Shown: positions 43,670 through 51,836, counted from the stretch's first letter. The stretch is 64,000 nucleotides of DNA from Oscillospiraceae bacterium (GCA_015063445.1 SVUD01000003.1:6840-70839), one strand, 5' to 3'. Program-made: numbers and translations. Notes: a model not told the origin generated them from the letters alone.

Positions 43670-44817
43670 ACATAACCGAGAAGCTTTACTATAAAGATGC
43701 GTATATAAAGGAGTTTGATTCACTCGTGCTTTCTTGCGAGGAGTGTAAGGAGGGCTTCGATACAGTTCTTGATAAAACCGCGTTTTTCCCCGAAGAGGGA
43801 GGTCAGTATTCCGATAAAGGATATATCGATGGCGTATATGTTTTTGACGTTCGTGAAAAAGATGAAATTATTCATCACTACACCAAAGAACCCATAAATG
43901 TAAACAAAACAGTGCATTGTGCTATTGATTTTGAGGAAAGATTCGATAAAATGCAACAGCACACTGCCGAGCATATGATATCAGGATTCTTCCATAAGCT
44001 CTACGGAATAGAGAATACGGGCTTTCATCTCGGAGCGGTTGACGTAACTCTTGATACCTCACGTCAGGTAACACGTGAGCAGCTCGCGGAGGTTGAAAGA
44101 CTCGTCAATCTTGCGGTTTTCCGCAATATAAGGATAGAGACCTCTTTCCCTTCGACCGAGGAGCTTAAAAATCTCGATTATCGCTCAAAGCTTGACCTTA
44201 CCGAGAACGTAAGAATAGTTGATATAGGCGACGTAGATTCGTGCGCCTGCTGCGCTCCGCACGTGGCGTATACGGGCGAGGTCGGACTTGTAAAATTTGT
44301 CGATGCCATAAAGCGTAAGGAAGGCTCTCGAATCCGTATGTTAGCGGGAAAAAGAGCGTATGACTATATAGCGAAAATAACCGCCGAAGCGAGCGCTGTT
44401 TCGGTTATGCTTTCAGCTCCCGTCACCGATATTGCCGCAGAGGTTGAGAAGCTTCTTTCGGCAAAATGTGAGCTTGATTCAAAGCTCTCGGCTATGGGAA
44501 GAGAAATGGCTGAAAGTCTTGCGGCATCCTTCCGTGGCAGCGAGGGAAATGCGGTATTTTACTACCCCTCGTTCGATACCGAGGCAATGCGAGCCTTCGT
44601 GAATAGCGCATCGCAAAAGGTAAAGGGGACGCTCGTTTGTCTTAGCGGACAAGAGGGAGATTTTAAGTATATTCTCTATAGTGAATGCCCCGATTTTCAA
44701 AGCATCGTAAAGGACGCCAATGCCGCCCTTTCGGGCAGAGGCGGCGGTAAAGCGCCTATGGCAAGCGGAAGCTATAAAACGTCGCTGCTTGAAATAAAAA
44801 AATATTTTGAGTTTTGA
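43666..44817 (+). CDS. Alanyl-tRNA editing protein, AlaX-like with DHHA1 domain
   Basis: 383 residues. It should hydrolyse mischarged (Ser/Gly) tRNA-Ala in trans. An N-terminal beta-barrel (FFPEEGGQYSDKGYIDG), the editing zinc site HTAEH (about residue 98) and CACCAPH (about residue 190), then a coiled segment and a C-terminal DHHA1 domain ending with SGRGGGKAPMASGS are the order of AlaX-L proteins. It lacks the aminoacylation domain of AlaRS. ATG overlaps the pseudouridine synthase gene; the pair may share a role in RNA quality. Confidence 0.92.
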   Translation: MNITEKLYYKDAYIKEFDSLVLSCEECKEGFDTVLDKTAFFPEEGGQYSDKGYIDGVYVFDVREKDEIIHHYTKEPINVNKTVHCAIDFEERFDKMQQHTAEHMISGFFHKLYGIENTGFHLGAVDVTLDTSRQVTREQLAEVERLVNLAVFRNIRIETSFPSTEELKNLDYRSKLDLTENVRIVDIGDVDSCACCAPHVAYTGEVGLVKFVDAIKRKEGSRIRMLAGKRAYDYIAKITAEASAVSVMLSAPVTDIAAEVEKLLSAKCELDSKLSAMGREMAESLAASFRGSEGNAVFYYPSFDTEAMRAFVNSASQKVKGTLVCLSGQEGDFKYILYSECPDFQSIVKDANAALSGRGGGKAPMASGSYKTSLLEIKKYFEF

Positions 44818-44844
44818 TAGTCGGCGCTATAAAAATTAACTAAC

Positions 44845-44880
44845 AAAAAAGCGAAGATTTTATTCAAATCCTCGCTTTTT
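44845..44880. terminator. Bidirectional terminator between convergent genes
   Basis: AAAAAGCGA-A-GATTT (44846-44860) pairs with AAATC-C-TCGCTTTTT (44866-44880). T-runs lie on both sides, serving the AlaX-like gene and the dCMP deaminase gene. Confidence 0.85.
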
Positions 44881-44894
44881 AAAAAATGTGTAAA

Positions 44895-45389
44895 TCATTT
44901 AATTTCAAAATTCAAAAGGATACTCTTCTTTGTGGGCTTAAGCTTCGTAAGCTTGACGCCGGCGGTTTCAAGCATACGTCTTGAATTGGCGTCGGATACG
45001 GTATCCTTATACTTATCCGAAAGGTAAATAACCTCGGTTATACCTGCCTGAATGATTGCCTTAGCGCATTCGTGGCAAGGAAAGAGCGCCACGTAGATCT
45101 TAGAATCGGCAAGCGATTTTCCACGGTTATTGAGAATTGCGTTCAGCTCAGCGTGAACGACGAAGGGGTACTTCGTTTCTCCCTCGGCTTCGTTTCTGTT
45201 CCAGGGAAAATCATCATCCGAGCAACCTTTGGGGAAGCCGTTATATCCGGTAGAAAGAATTCTGTTCGTTTCGTCAACGATACAGGCGCCAACCTGAGTG
45301 CTGGGATCCTTCGAGCGTTGAGCCGCAAGGAGCGCAACCCCCATAAAATAATCGTCCCAGTTTATGTAATCTTCTCTTTTTCCTTGCAT
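44895..45389 (-). CDS. dCMP deaminase family protein (ComEB-like)
   Basis: 164 residues. It deaminates dCMP to dUMP for dTMP synthesis, cytoplasmic. Zn motifs VVHAELNAI (His/Glu) and PCHECAKAI (two Cys) are present, with WDDYFMGVALLAAQRSKDPSTQVGA at the N-terminus (family F-M-A-A-S-DP-TQVGA) and GYNGFPKG. The ATG at 45389 has GGAGG 5 bases ahead; an in-frame GTG two codons earlier is less likely. Single-gene unit with its own promoter. Confidence 0.93.
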   Translation of the reverse strand: MQGKREDYINWDDYFMGVALLAAQRSKDPSTQVGACIVDETNRILSTGYNGFPKGCSDDDFPWNRNEAEGETKYPFVVHAELNAILNNRGKSLADSKIYVALFPCHECAKAIIQAGITEVIYLSDKYKDTVSDANSRRMLETAGVKLTKLKPTKKSILLNFEIK

Positions 45390-45429
45390 AAGCACCTCCG
45401 AAAATGAGTTGTCTTTATTTACGCTATAG

Positions 45430-45458
45430 ATTTTATCATATTTTCAGCGACTTGTCAA
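45430..45458 (-). promoter_or_regulatory. Sigma-A promoter of the dCMP deaminase gene
   Basis: Minus strand TTGACA (45453-45458), 17 bases, TAAAAT (45430-45435). Confidence 0.8.
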
Positions 45459-45573
45459 TATAGTAATGAGCATAGCGCTTCAATAATGATTCAGGTATGT
45501 CAAATCTCATTGTCTCTACTATCTGATCACGTCGTTTGCGCATTCAATAATAACAATGGAAGAGAATTTATAA

Positions 45574-46461
45574 ATGAACGAGAAGCTATATAAAAAATGT
45601 GAGCTTTGCTCTCGCAAATGCGGTGTTGACCGAAGCGGAGGCGAGCTTGGATTTTGCAAAATGAGTGACACGGTATATATCGCAAGAGCAGACCTTCATA
45701 TGTGGGAAGAGCCGCCGATAACCGCCAAGCGCGGCTCGGGAACGGTGTTCTTTTCGGGCTGCTCGCTCGGTTGCATATACTGTCAGAACAGAAAAATATC
45801 ACGCGGTAAATGCGGCTCGCCGAAAACCGTAGCCGAGCTGTCGGAAATATTTCTTGCCCTCGAGAAAAAAGGAGCGCACAATATAAACCTCGTCACCCCG
45901 ACTCACTACGTGCCGTCGATAATTTCAGCGGTCAGCCTCTCTCGTGAAAAAGGCTTAAGAATCCCGATAGTTTATAACACGGGTAGTTATGAAACCGAAG
46001 AAACCATAGAGCTTTTAAGAGAAACCGTTGACGTTTGGCTTCCCGATTTAAAGTACTACAAGCCCAAAACGGCAAAGGAGTATTCAAGCGCTGAAAATCT
46101 ACCCGAGGTCTCACGCAGAGCTATTGCAAAAATGGTGAAAATCGCAGGTGAGCCCGTCATAGACGGTGAGGGAGTAATGCAAAGAGGCGTTATAGTCCGT
46201 ATTCTTCTGCTCCCCGGACACGTAGCAGAAGCAAAGCTAAACCTCAAATATCTATACGAAACCTACGGCGACAAAATCTATATAAGCCTTATGAGTCAGT
46301 ATACCCCCTCGCCCGATCTACCGTCGCCCCTTAACCGAAGAGTGAGTGTGGCAGAGTACGACGAGCTTGTCTCTTATGCCGAAAAGCTCGGTATAACCCG
46401 TGCCTTCACCCAAGAGCGTGAAGCCGCCTCCGAAAGCTTTATCCCTGATTTTGAGCATTGA
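45574..46461 (+). CDS. Radical SAM protein, pyruvate-formate-lyase-activase-like (COG1313)
   Basis: 295 residues. FFSGCSLGCIYCQN near residue 66 supplies the CxxxCxxC site for the SAM-binding [4Fe-4S] cluster. An N-terminal Cys pattern (CELCSRKCGVDR ... GFC) precedes it, as in the PflX/COG1313 group. NLVTPTHYVP and WLPDLKYY are conserved downstream. The target protein is not known; this group is annotated as putative PFL activase, but it lacks neighbouring pfl genes. No strong promoter was read ahead of it. Confidence 0.88.
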   Translation: MNEKLYKKCELCSRKCGVDRSGGELGFCKMSDTVYIARADLHMWEEPPITAKRGSGTVFFSGCSLGCIYCQNRKISRGKCGSPKTVAELSEIFLALEKKGAHNINLVTPTHYVPSIISAVSLSREKGLRIPIVYNTGSYETEETIELLRETVDVWLPDLKYYKPKTAKEYSSAENLPEVSRRAIAKMVKIAGEPVIDGEGVMQRGVIVRILLLPGHVAEAKLNLKYLYETYGDKIYISLMSQYTPSPDLPSPLNRRVSVAEYDELVSYAEKLGITRAFTQEREAASESFIPDFEH

Positions 46462-46512
46462 GTTTAACACATTGTCGATAATATCACGTAGCAAGTTTTA
46501 AATTAAACAAAC

Positions 46513-46568
46513 AAAAGACAGAAGCTATAGGGAACTAAATTCGCTCCCGAACACTTCTGTCTTTTATT
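46513..46568. terminator. Hairpin repeat A, copy 1 (bidirectional terminator-like)
   Basis: A 56-base unit: AAAAGACAGAAG, 5 bases, GGGAA, 7 bases, CGCTCCCGA, 3 bases, CTTCTGTCTTTTATT. The arms AAAAGACAGAAG/CTTCTGTCTTTT pair perfectly and GGGA/TCCC pair inside. It stands at the convergent ends of the radical SAM gene and the XRE gene, whose stop codon lies within it. A second copy lies at 47471. Confidence 0.8.
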
Positions 46569-46809
46569 GCTCTATCTCCAAATCTTCTGAGTTGAAAATT
46601 TCGTCTTGTAAAAATTCTGTAAGAGTCATATTAAATCCTTTGGCAAGCAAAATTACAGTACTCAAAGTGACCGTTTTATTTCGTCCGTTCATTATACATT
46701 GCATACTTCCGTGCTGAATTCCGGATTCTTGCTCCAAGCGATATTGTGATATGCCCTTTTCACGCAACAGACTTAAAATTCGAGTTGCGACAGCATCATT
46801 AACAGTCAC
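46564..46809 (-). CDS. XRE-family helix-turn-helix regulator
   Basis: 81 residues, nearly all one HTH_3 domain (ATRILSLLREKGISQYRLEQ ... SMQCIMNGRNKTVTLSTVI ... LAKGFNMTLTEFLQ). Start codon is GTG at 46809 (GGAGG 7 bases ahead) or TTG at 46812. It is divergent from the SLOG-like gene and shares with it a region carrying three similar operator sites, so it probably represses itself and its partner. AT-rich codon use differs from the flanking housekeeping genes. Confidence 0.88.
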   Translation of the reverse strand: MTVNDAVATRILSLLREKGISQYRLEQESGIQHGSMQCIMNGRNKTVTLSTVILLAKGFNMTLTEFLQDEIFNSEDLEIEQ

Positions 46810-46842
46810 CAAAACACCTCCTATGCGGAACGATTACAATTC

Positions 46843-46965
46843 TGTAGTTTTACCTACATATATATTGTAGCAATTATTTTCCAAAAATATAAGAAGGTGT
46901 ACCTACATATAGTTATTGATTTATGTGTAAATATATGATATACTATGAAGGTAAACCTACATATA
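46843..46965. promoter_or_regulatory. Three operator sites between XRE and SLOG-like genes
   Basis: ACCTACATATA occurs three times in the same orientation at 46852-46862, 46901-46911 and 46955-46965. The last two are preceded to form AGGT-nn-ACCT palindromes and the first forms TGTAG-n6-CTACA. Site 1 lies just past the leftward -10 (TACAAT, minus, 46864-46869), site 3 just past the rightward -10, and site 2 between the two -35 regions. The layout is symmetrical and fits autoregulation by the adjacent XRE protein. Confidence 0.75.
46916..46944 (+). promoter_or_regulatory. Sigma-A promoter of the SLOG-like gene
   Basis: TTGATT (46916-46921), 17 bases, TATACT (46939-46944), directly before operator site 3 and 37 bases before the ATG. 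Confidence 0.75.
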
Positions 46966-46980
46966 GTGTGAGGAAAAGGT

Positions 46981-47445
46981 ATGATTGTGACTTTTTGCGG
47001 ACATTCAAATTTTCAAAAAGATGAAGAGTATGAAAATAAAATAACGGATATACTTATGAAAAACATAGGAGATAAGCCTGCAGAAATATATTTAGGTGGA
47101 TATGGTAATTTTGATGACTTCGCTTATAGCTGTTGCAAAAAATACCAGAAATGTCATCCTAATATTTCTTTGGTGTTTGTGACTCCGTACATTACTCCTG
47201 AATACCAAAAAAATCACCTGAAAGAGATAAAAGGAAAATATGACTATATAATTTATCCGGAAATAGAGCATAGACCTTTAAGATATGCAATCGTTTATCG
47301 AAATAAATGGATGATAGAAAAATCTGATTTGGTCGTATGTGCGATTAAAAGAGATTGGGGCGGCGCATATAATACTTATAGGTATGCTAAAAGAAAGAAA
47401 AAGGCGATTTTTAACGTTATCGACACAGATGAAGAAATATTATAA
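46981..47445 (+). CDS. SLOG/DUF1273-like protein
   Basis: 154 residues, cytoplasmic. MIVTFCGHSNF at the start, IYLGGYGNFDDFAY near residue 37 and MIEKSDLVVCAIKRDWGGAYNTYRYA near residue 110 (quoted in parts: IEKSDLVVCAI; GGAYNTYRYA) match the Rossmann-like SLOG superfamily, close to DUF1273/YpsA. SLOG domains bind nucleotides and often act as sensors or effectors in anti-phage and stress systems. Here it pairs only with an XRE regulator, a typical two-gene accessory cassette. Lys/Tyr-rich, AT-rich codons differ from the neighbours. Function is not known. Confidence 0.82.
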   Translation: MIVTFCGHSNFQKDEEYENKITDILMKNIGDKPAEIYLGGYGNFDDFAYSCCKKYQKCHPNISLVFVTPYITPEYQKNHLKEIKGKYDYIIYPEIEHRPLRYAIVYRNKWMIEKSDLVVCAIKRDWGGAYNTYRYAKRKKKAIFNVIDTDEEIL

Positions 47446-47470
47446 TTGCATGCTGTAAAAAATGCGATAA

Positions 47471-47525
47471 AAAAGACAGAAGTCAAGGGGAATCTAACCG
47501 CTCCCGAAGGCTTCTGTCTTTTATT
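47471..47525. terminator. Hairpin repeat A, copy 2
   Basis: A 55-base unit: AAAAGACAGAAG, 5 bases, GGGAA, 6 bases, CGCTCCCGA, 3 bases, CTTCTGTCTTTTATT. Outer arms and inner GGGAA/CGCTCCCGA are identical to copy 1 at 46513; only the short variable parts differ. It follows the SLOG-like gene by 25 bases and also lies 63 bases after the rsmI stop on the other strand. Confidence 0.8.
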
Positions 47526-47588
47526 TTCAATTTCTAAAACTATACACATAAGATTTTTAAAACACATATTATGCCTTAAAATGTCAAC

Positions 47589-48452
47589 TTAAGTATTCAA
47601 AATCTTGTACAAATCGGATTTTGCCATACCTCTGTCCTTGGCTGCTGCCTTGATTGCGTCCATTCTTTTTAAGCCCTCGTTTTCGTAGTGCTTAACGTGT
47701 TCCTCGGGAGAGAGGGAGAGTAGGGGATTGTCACCCGAAAGAGAAACACCCGCTTCGTTAGCGCCCTCGAGAATAAGAACGTATTCGCCTCTCGGCTCGT
47801 TACTTTCGTAGTATTTCTTTGCCTCGCCGAGCGTAGTTCTCACAACCTCCTCGTTAAGCTTTGTAAGCTCACGGCAGAGCGAAATTTTTCTTTCGTCGCC
47901 AAAGGTGGAGGCAAGGTCGGAAATGGTATTTTTAAGCTTGTGCGGAGCCTCGTAAATTATCATAGTGCGTCTTTCGTTTTTTATCTCCGAAAGGCGTTCC
48001 TCACGCTCCTTTTTGTTAGGCGAAAGGAATCCCTCAAAGGCAAACCTTCCCGTAGCGAGTCCCGAAAGAGAGAGCGCGGAAACGGCGGCGCAAGCGCCGG
48101 GGATAACCGAAACTCTGATTCCCGCAGCGGCGGCAAGTCTGACTATATCCTCACCGGGATCGCTGATAGCGGGCATTCCCGCATCCGTGATTATAGCGCA
48201 GGATTCACCGAGAAGCACTCTTTCGATAATTCTTTCTCCGCTTGCCTTTTTGTTATGCTCGTGATAGCTCACGAGTTCTTTTTTTATTCCGAGACAGGTG
48301 AGAAGCTTTAGGGAATTTCTCGTATCCTCAGCGCCGATAAAATCGACCTCGGAAAGAACCTTTTTCGCCCTCTCCGTCACGTCTGCGAGGTTTCCTATAG
48401 GAGTTGCCACGAGATATATAGTGCTTTTTTCGGTTTTGTTCTTTTCGCTCAT
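47589..48452 (-). CDS. rsmI: 16S rRNA (cytidine(1402)-2'-O)-methyltransferase
   Basis: 287 residues. It uses SAM to methylate C1402 in the ribosomal decoding site. The tetrapyrrole-methylase-like fold shows LVATPIGNLADVTERA, EDTRNSLKLL, SYHEHNKK, ITDAGMPAISDPG and the mid-protein VIPGACAAVSALSLSGL. Length is normal. It follows the trmN6-like gene with 2 bases between, part of the holB-ricT-trmN-rsmI cluster common in Firmicutes. Confidence 0.95.
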   Translation of the reverse strand: MSEKNKTEKSTIYLVATPIGNLADVTERAKKVLSEVDFIGAEDTRNSLKLLTCLGIKKELVSYHEHNKKASGERIIERVLLGESCAIITDAGMPAISDPGEDIVRLAAAAGIRVSVIPGACAAVSALSLSGLATGRFAFEGFLSPNKKEREERLSEIKNERRTMIIYEAPHKLKNTISDLASTFGDERKISLCRELTKLNEEVVRTTLGEAKKYYESNEPRGEYVLILEGANEAGVSLSGDNPLLSLSPEEHVKHYENEGLKRMDAIKAAAKDRGMAKSDLYKILNT

Positions 48453-48454
48453 AA

Positions 48455-49210
48455 CTATCTCCTTAAAAATTTTTCGGGAAAGCTGCCGTGTTCCATTATA
48501 TAATCCATATCGGATGAATATTTTTTATGCTCTTTGTCACGGTATATGATAAGGGGAGCTGTAAGCTTAAGACCGCATTTTCCACCCTTTTTAGCCTCAA
48601 TAAGCACCATGGAAGGCTCGGAATCGGTATCCGCATGCACGAATGTCATGCGCTTTGCCTCAAGCTTGCTTTCCGCCATGGCAGAGAGAAGGTCGGTAAG
48701 CCTATCGGGACGGTACACGACGGCAAATTTTCCGCCGTATTTGAGAGAGGATGCTGCGCATCTGCAGAAGTCCATGATATCGCCCATAACCTCGTGACGA
48801 GCGAGATTTTTACCCGAGAAGGCGTTTGCCTGCCCCGAGCCGACGGTCATATAAGGCGGATTGGTATAAGCTATGTCAAAGCTTTCCTCAACCTTAAATT
48901 CACGCAGGTCAATATGAACGGTCTTCATACGGTCGGAAAGACCGTTAAGCTCCGTATTGCGCTCGGTAAGACGAGCGTAATCCTCTTGCACCTCAAGAGC
49001 AAGAGCCTCGTTTATCTTTCCTCTTGTGAGAAGGAGAAACGAAATAATTCCGCTTCCCGCGCCAAGCTCAAGACCTAAGGGATTTTTTCCGCTCACGTAT
49101 CCTGCGAGAAGCAGAGCGTCAGTGCCGAAGGTAAGTCCCTCTGGCTTCTGTATAAGCCTCAGCTTATCATTGACCTCGTCTATTCTTTCGCCTTCAAAAA
49201 GTTCAGTCAT
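48455..49210 (-). CDS. tRNA1(Val) (adenine(37)-N6)-methyltransferase-like (TrmN6)
   Basis: 251 residues. A class I SAM methyltransferase: LGLELGAGSGIISFLL (motif I, near residue 50) and the N6-adenine catalytic motif YTNPPYMTVGSG (NPPY, near residue 115). It matches the YfiC/YabB family, which in Firmicutes lies in the same cluster. The tRNA target is inferred from family. Co-transcribed with rsmI. Confidence 0.9.
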   Translation of the reverse strand: MTELFEGERIDEVNDKLRLIQKPEGLTFGTDALLLAGYVSGKNPLGLELGAGSGIISFLLLTRGKINEALALEVQEDYARLTERNTELNGLSDRMKTVHIDLREFKVEESFDIAYTNPPYMTVGSGQANAFSGKNLARHEVMGDIMDFCRCAASSLKYGGKFAVVYRPDRLTDLLSAMAESKLEAKRMTFVHADTDSEPSMVLIEAKKGGKCGLKLTAPLIIYRDKEHKKYSSDMDYIMEHGSFPEKFLRR

Positions 49211-49254
49211 AATTATTCCCCGGGTAATTAATAAAAATAAGCCAAAAAACGTTT

Positions 49255-49293
49255 AAAAAAGAGGCCGCCTCAAAATGCATTTGAGACAGCCTC
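49255..49293 (-). terminator. Terminator of the ferredoxin gene
   Basis: GAGGC (49261-49265) and GCCTC (49289-49293) with inner CTCAAA/TTTGAG. On the minus strand it is followed by TTTTTT. It lies between the ferredoxin gene and the trmN6-like gene. Confidence 0.8.
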
Positions 49294-49317
49294 ATAAGTA
49301 AGTAAAGAGAATGTAAA

Positions 49318-49488
49318 TTACTCTTCTGCAGGAGCGTTAACGGGGCAAACGTCAGCGCAAGAACCGCAGCTTACGCACTCATCAGCGTTGATAACGTACT
49401 TGCCGTCACCCTCGGAAATGCAACCGGTAGGGCATGCGTCAGCGCAAGCGCCGCAAGCGATACACTCATCAGAAATCTTGTATGCCAT
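49318..49488 (-). CDS. 2x[4Fe-4S] ferredoxin
   Basis: 56 residues, the classic clostridial size. MAYKISDECIACGACADACP and later CVSCGSCADVCP give two CxxCxxCxxxCP motifs, with the usual IxxxC start. It is a low-potential electron carrier, a likely substrate of the Rnf complex in this window. GGAGG lies 10 bases before the ATG. Own promoter (49527-49554) and terminator make it a separate unit placed inside an otherwise conserved RNA/replication cluster. Confidence 0.95.
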   Translation of the reverse strand: MAYKISDECIACGACADACPTGCISEGDGKYVINADECVSCGSCADVCPVNAPAEE

Positions 49489-49526
49489 AGTTTAATACCT
49501 CCATATAGTTTGTATTGGCTACATAT

Positions 49527-49554
49527 ATTCTATCATATTTTCTCGAAAAATCAA
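49527..49554 (-). promoter_or_regulatory. Promoter of the ferredoxin gene
   Basis: Minus strand TTGATT (49549-49554), 16 bases, TAGAAT (49527-49532). Confidence 0.55.
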
Positions 49555-49619
49555 GAGCTTTTGAAAAAAATCTGATTTCTCGGACAAAAAGAATATGCAT
49601 ATATGTCAATATATGGAAA

Positions 49620-50669
49620 TTATTCCTCAATTATTACGTCACCCTCATCATCCTCGGGCTGATTTTTACTCTTTTTGGGAGTTCTAAGTATTTTAACGTC
49701 GGAAACCTTGTAAAGCTTAACGGTTTCCTTTTCCTTTTCGGTGAGCTTAACTCTTATTTCGGAAGCAAGAGGCTTCGTCTCGATTACAACGCCCTCACCG
49801 TCGGAGGTGAGAACCACTGAGTTAACGGGAGGAGTAACGCGAATAGCGTCCTCGTAAACCTCATGCTCGTATCTAAGACAGCACATAAGTCTGCCGCAAG
49901 CGCCCGAAACCTTAGCGGAGTTCAAGGAGAAGTTCTGCTCCTTAGCCATTTTTATGGTAACTTGAACGAAGTCGGAAAGGAAGCCTGCGCAGCAGTATTT
50001 CCTGCCGCAAACGCCGATACCGCCCATGAGCTTTGCGGCGTCTCTTATTCCTATCTGGCGAAGCTCGATTCTTGTTTTGAAGGTGGAAGCGAGGTCCTTA
50101 ACAAGCTCTCTGAAGTCAACGCGTGATTCGCACGTGAAATAGAAGATGAGCTTAGAGTTGTCAAAGGTATATTCAACGCCGACAAGACGCATACCGAGCT
50201 TGTGCGCGGCAATTTTTTTCTTGCAGATGAGAGCGGCCTCAAATTCGAGCTCATGGTTTTTAGCGTCCTTTTCGATGTCCTCCTTCGTAGCAGGTCTTGT
50301 AACTGCCTTAAGGGGAGAAACTATCTCGGTTGCGGGAACCACCTTGTTAGGAATCTTGACCGTTCCCATTTCCGTTCCCCTTGCAGTGTCAACGATAACC
50401 TTATCGCCCTCGCTGAACTTATATTTAAGAGGAGCGAAATAATATATTTTTCCTGCCTCACGGAAGCTTATTCCGACTATTTCCACTTTTGCGTTGGAGC
50501 TTTCGCCTTGCGCCTCGGTATCATTATTTTGATTTTCGCTTTGAGACTCAGCCCTTTTATTCTTGAATTTATTGGGATTTTTGTTTGCGAAATCGGGACT
50601 CTTGTTTTTGTTATTATTTTGATTCTCGTTTTGAGCGCCAAAGTCTTTATTCTTATGTTTGTTTTCCAT
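49620..50669 (-). CDS. ricT: PSP1-domain protein RicT (YaaT)
   Basis: 349 residues. An Asn/Lys-rich, poorly ordered N-terminus (1-60) precedes the PSP1 domain: GKIYYFAPLKYKF, DTARGTEMGTVKIPNK, LRQIGIRDAAKLMGGIGVCG, RKYCCAGFLSDF and SGACGRLMCCLRYEHE. The Cys residues belong to the [4Fe-4S] clusters known in the RicAFT complex, which affects mRNA processing and sporulation in Bacillus. It lies 26 bp after holB. Confidence 0.93.
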   Translation of the reverse strand: MENKHKNKDFGAQNENQNNNKNKSPDFANKNPNKFKNKRAESQSENQNNDTEAQGESSNAKVEIVGISFREAGKIYYFAPLKYKFSEGDKVIVDTARGTEMGTVKIPNKVVPATEIVSPLKAVTRPATKEDIEKDAKNHELEFEAALICKKKIAAHKLGMRLVGVEYTFDNSKLIFYFTCESRVDFRELVKDLASTFKTRIELRQIGIRDAAKLMGGIGVCGRKYCCAGFLSDFVQVTIKMAKEQNFSLNSAKVSGACGRLMCCLRYEHEVYEDAIRVTPPVNSVVLTSDGEGVVIETKPLASEIRVKLTEKEKETVKLYKVSDVKILRTPKKSKNQPEDDEGDVIIEE

Positions 50670-50695
50670 TAATATATCCTTTATATATCCTTCCG

Positions 50696-51727
50696 TCAGG
50701 TTTTAAGCTTAACCGCAACGTCTGTGAGCAGAGAAGCGGTAACGGCGTTTTTATCGAGATCGTCGATAGCCGAGCCGATAATATCGTAAACCCTGATAAG
50801 TCTTTTAAGATTTATAGCGGCGGCAATTTCTTCCGCTTGATTTTTAGTGAGATAATAAGTAGGCGCAATACCGTCCGCAACGTGCGTCGCGATAAGATCA
50901 CGCAAGGCATTTCTTATTCCCTCGAAAACCGATTTTAATTCATCTCGCTTTGTGGGAAGAGCCATAACCTCCGCATAGATTTTCGAGAATGGCGTCTTTT
51001 TGTGAATAGCGCTGATAAAACCGTCGATAATTTCACGCTTTGCCGAAAGCGCCTCCATTTTTGCCGTATCGAGCATTTGAAGAGCATTTCCTATAACGCC
51101 GAGAGAGGATAGCAAAATCTCCTTAAGTCTGTCGGGCGAGGTCATAGAAAGCTCGTAAGCCGTGCTCGAAAGCGAGGTAACGTGCTCGAAAAGCTCGTCG
51201 TAATCGAAAAGCTCAAGCTGAACGTATTGGGTTCTGCTTTTGATGGTGGATAAAAGCTTGTCCGCCTCTGAAACGAGCATAATTATATGAACGTTTTTCG
51301 GAGGCTCCTCAAGAACCTTTAGAAGAGCGTTCTGCGCCGCGGGCGTCAGAAGATCTCCGTCCTCGATAATATAGAACTTGAATTCCGACTCGGTAGAGGA
51401 AAGGAACATATCCTCTCTGAAATCACGAAGCTCCTCAACGCCTATCGTAGCCTTTCCGTGCGCCCTCTCAAGATAGCTGACGTCGGGAAAATTACGAGCG
51501 TAAATTCGTTTGCACGAGGGGCAAACTCCGCAGGGAAGAGGATAATCGCCGTCCTTGTTTTCGCAGTTTGCCATAGCGGCTATCTCATAAGCGAGAGTAT
51601 GCTTACCCGATCCCTTAGGTCCGACCAAAAGCAGAGCGTGGGGCAAAGAGCCTGAAAGTATTGCCTCGGAAAGACGGAGCGCCGTTTCTCTGTTTCCGAG
51701 AAGTCTTGGAAATCTTTTATTCGCCAT
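50696..51727 (-). CDS. holB: DNA polymerase III delta' subunit
   Basis: 343 residues. Clamp-loader AAA+ protein: HALLLVGPKGSGKHTLAYEI (Walker A, about residue 33), the Zn site CGVCPSCKRI, SYLERAHGK and EEPPKNVHIIMLV near residue 135; the later STIKSRTQYV matches the sensor 1/SRC-like region (SRT here). ATG at 51727 follows a GGAG sequence; a longer open frame passes through the promoter. The companion tmk gene normally beside it is absent here. Confidence 0.93.
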   Translation of the reverse strand: MANKRFPRLLGNRETALRLSEAILSGSLPHALLLVGPKGSGKHTLAYEIAAMANCENKDGDYPLPCGVCPSCKRIYARNFPDVSYLERAHGKATIGVEELRDFREDMFLSSTESEFKFYIIEDGDLLTPAAQNALLKVLEEPPKNVHIIMLVSEADKLLSTIKSRTQYVQLELFDYDELFEHVTSLSSTAYELSMTSPDRLKEILLSSLGVIGNALQMLDTAKMEALSAKREIIDGFISAIHKKTPFSKIYAEVMALPTKRDELKSVFEGIRNALRDLIATHVADGIAPTYYLTKNQAEEIAAAINLKRLIRVYDIIGSAIDDLDKNAVTASLLTDVAVKLKT

Positions 51728-51767
51728 AACTCCGAACCTTTCCTCGAATAATTTTTCACCATCATAT

Positions 51768-51796
51768 ATTGTAGCATTATTTTTTAGAATTGTCAA
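51768..51796 (-). promoter_or_regulatory. Sigma-A promoter of holB-ricT
   Basis: Minus strand TTGACA (51791-51796), 17 bases, TACAAT (51768-51773). Confidence 0.8.
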
Positions 51797-51836
51797 TGTT
51801 TTTAAATTGACATTTTAATACATTTTAGTATACAAC

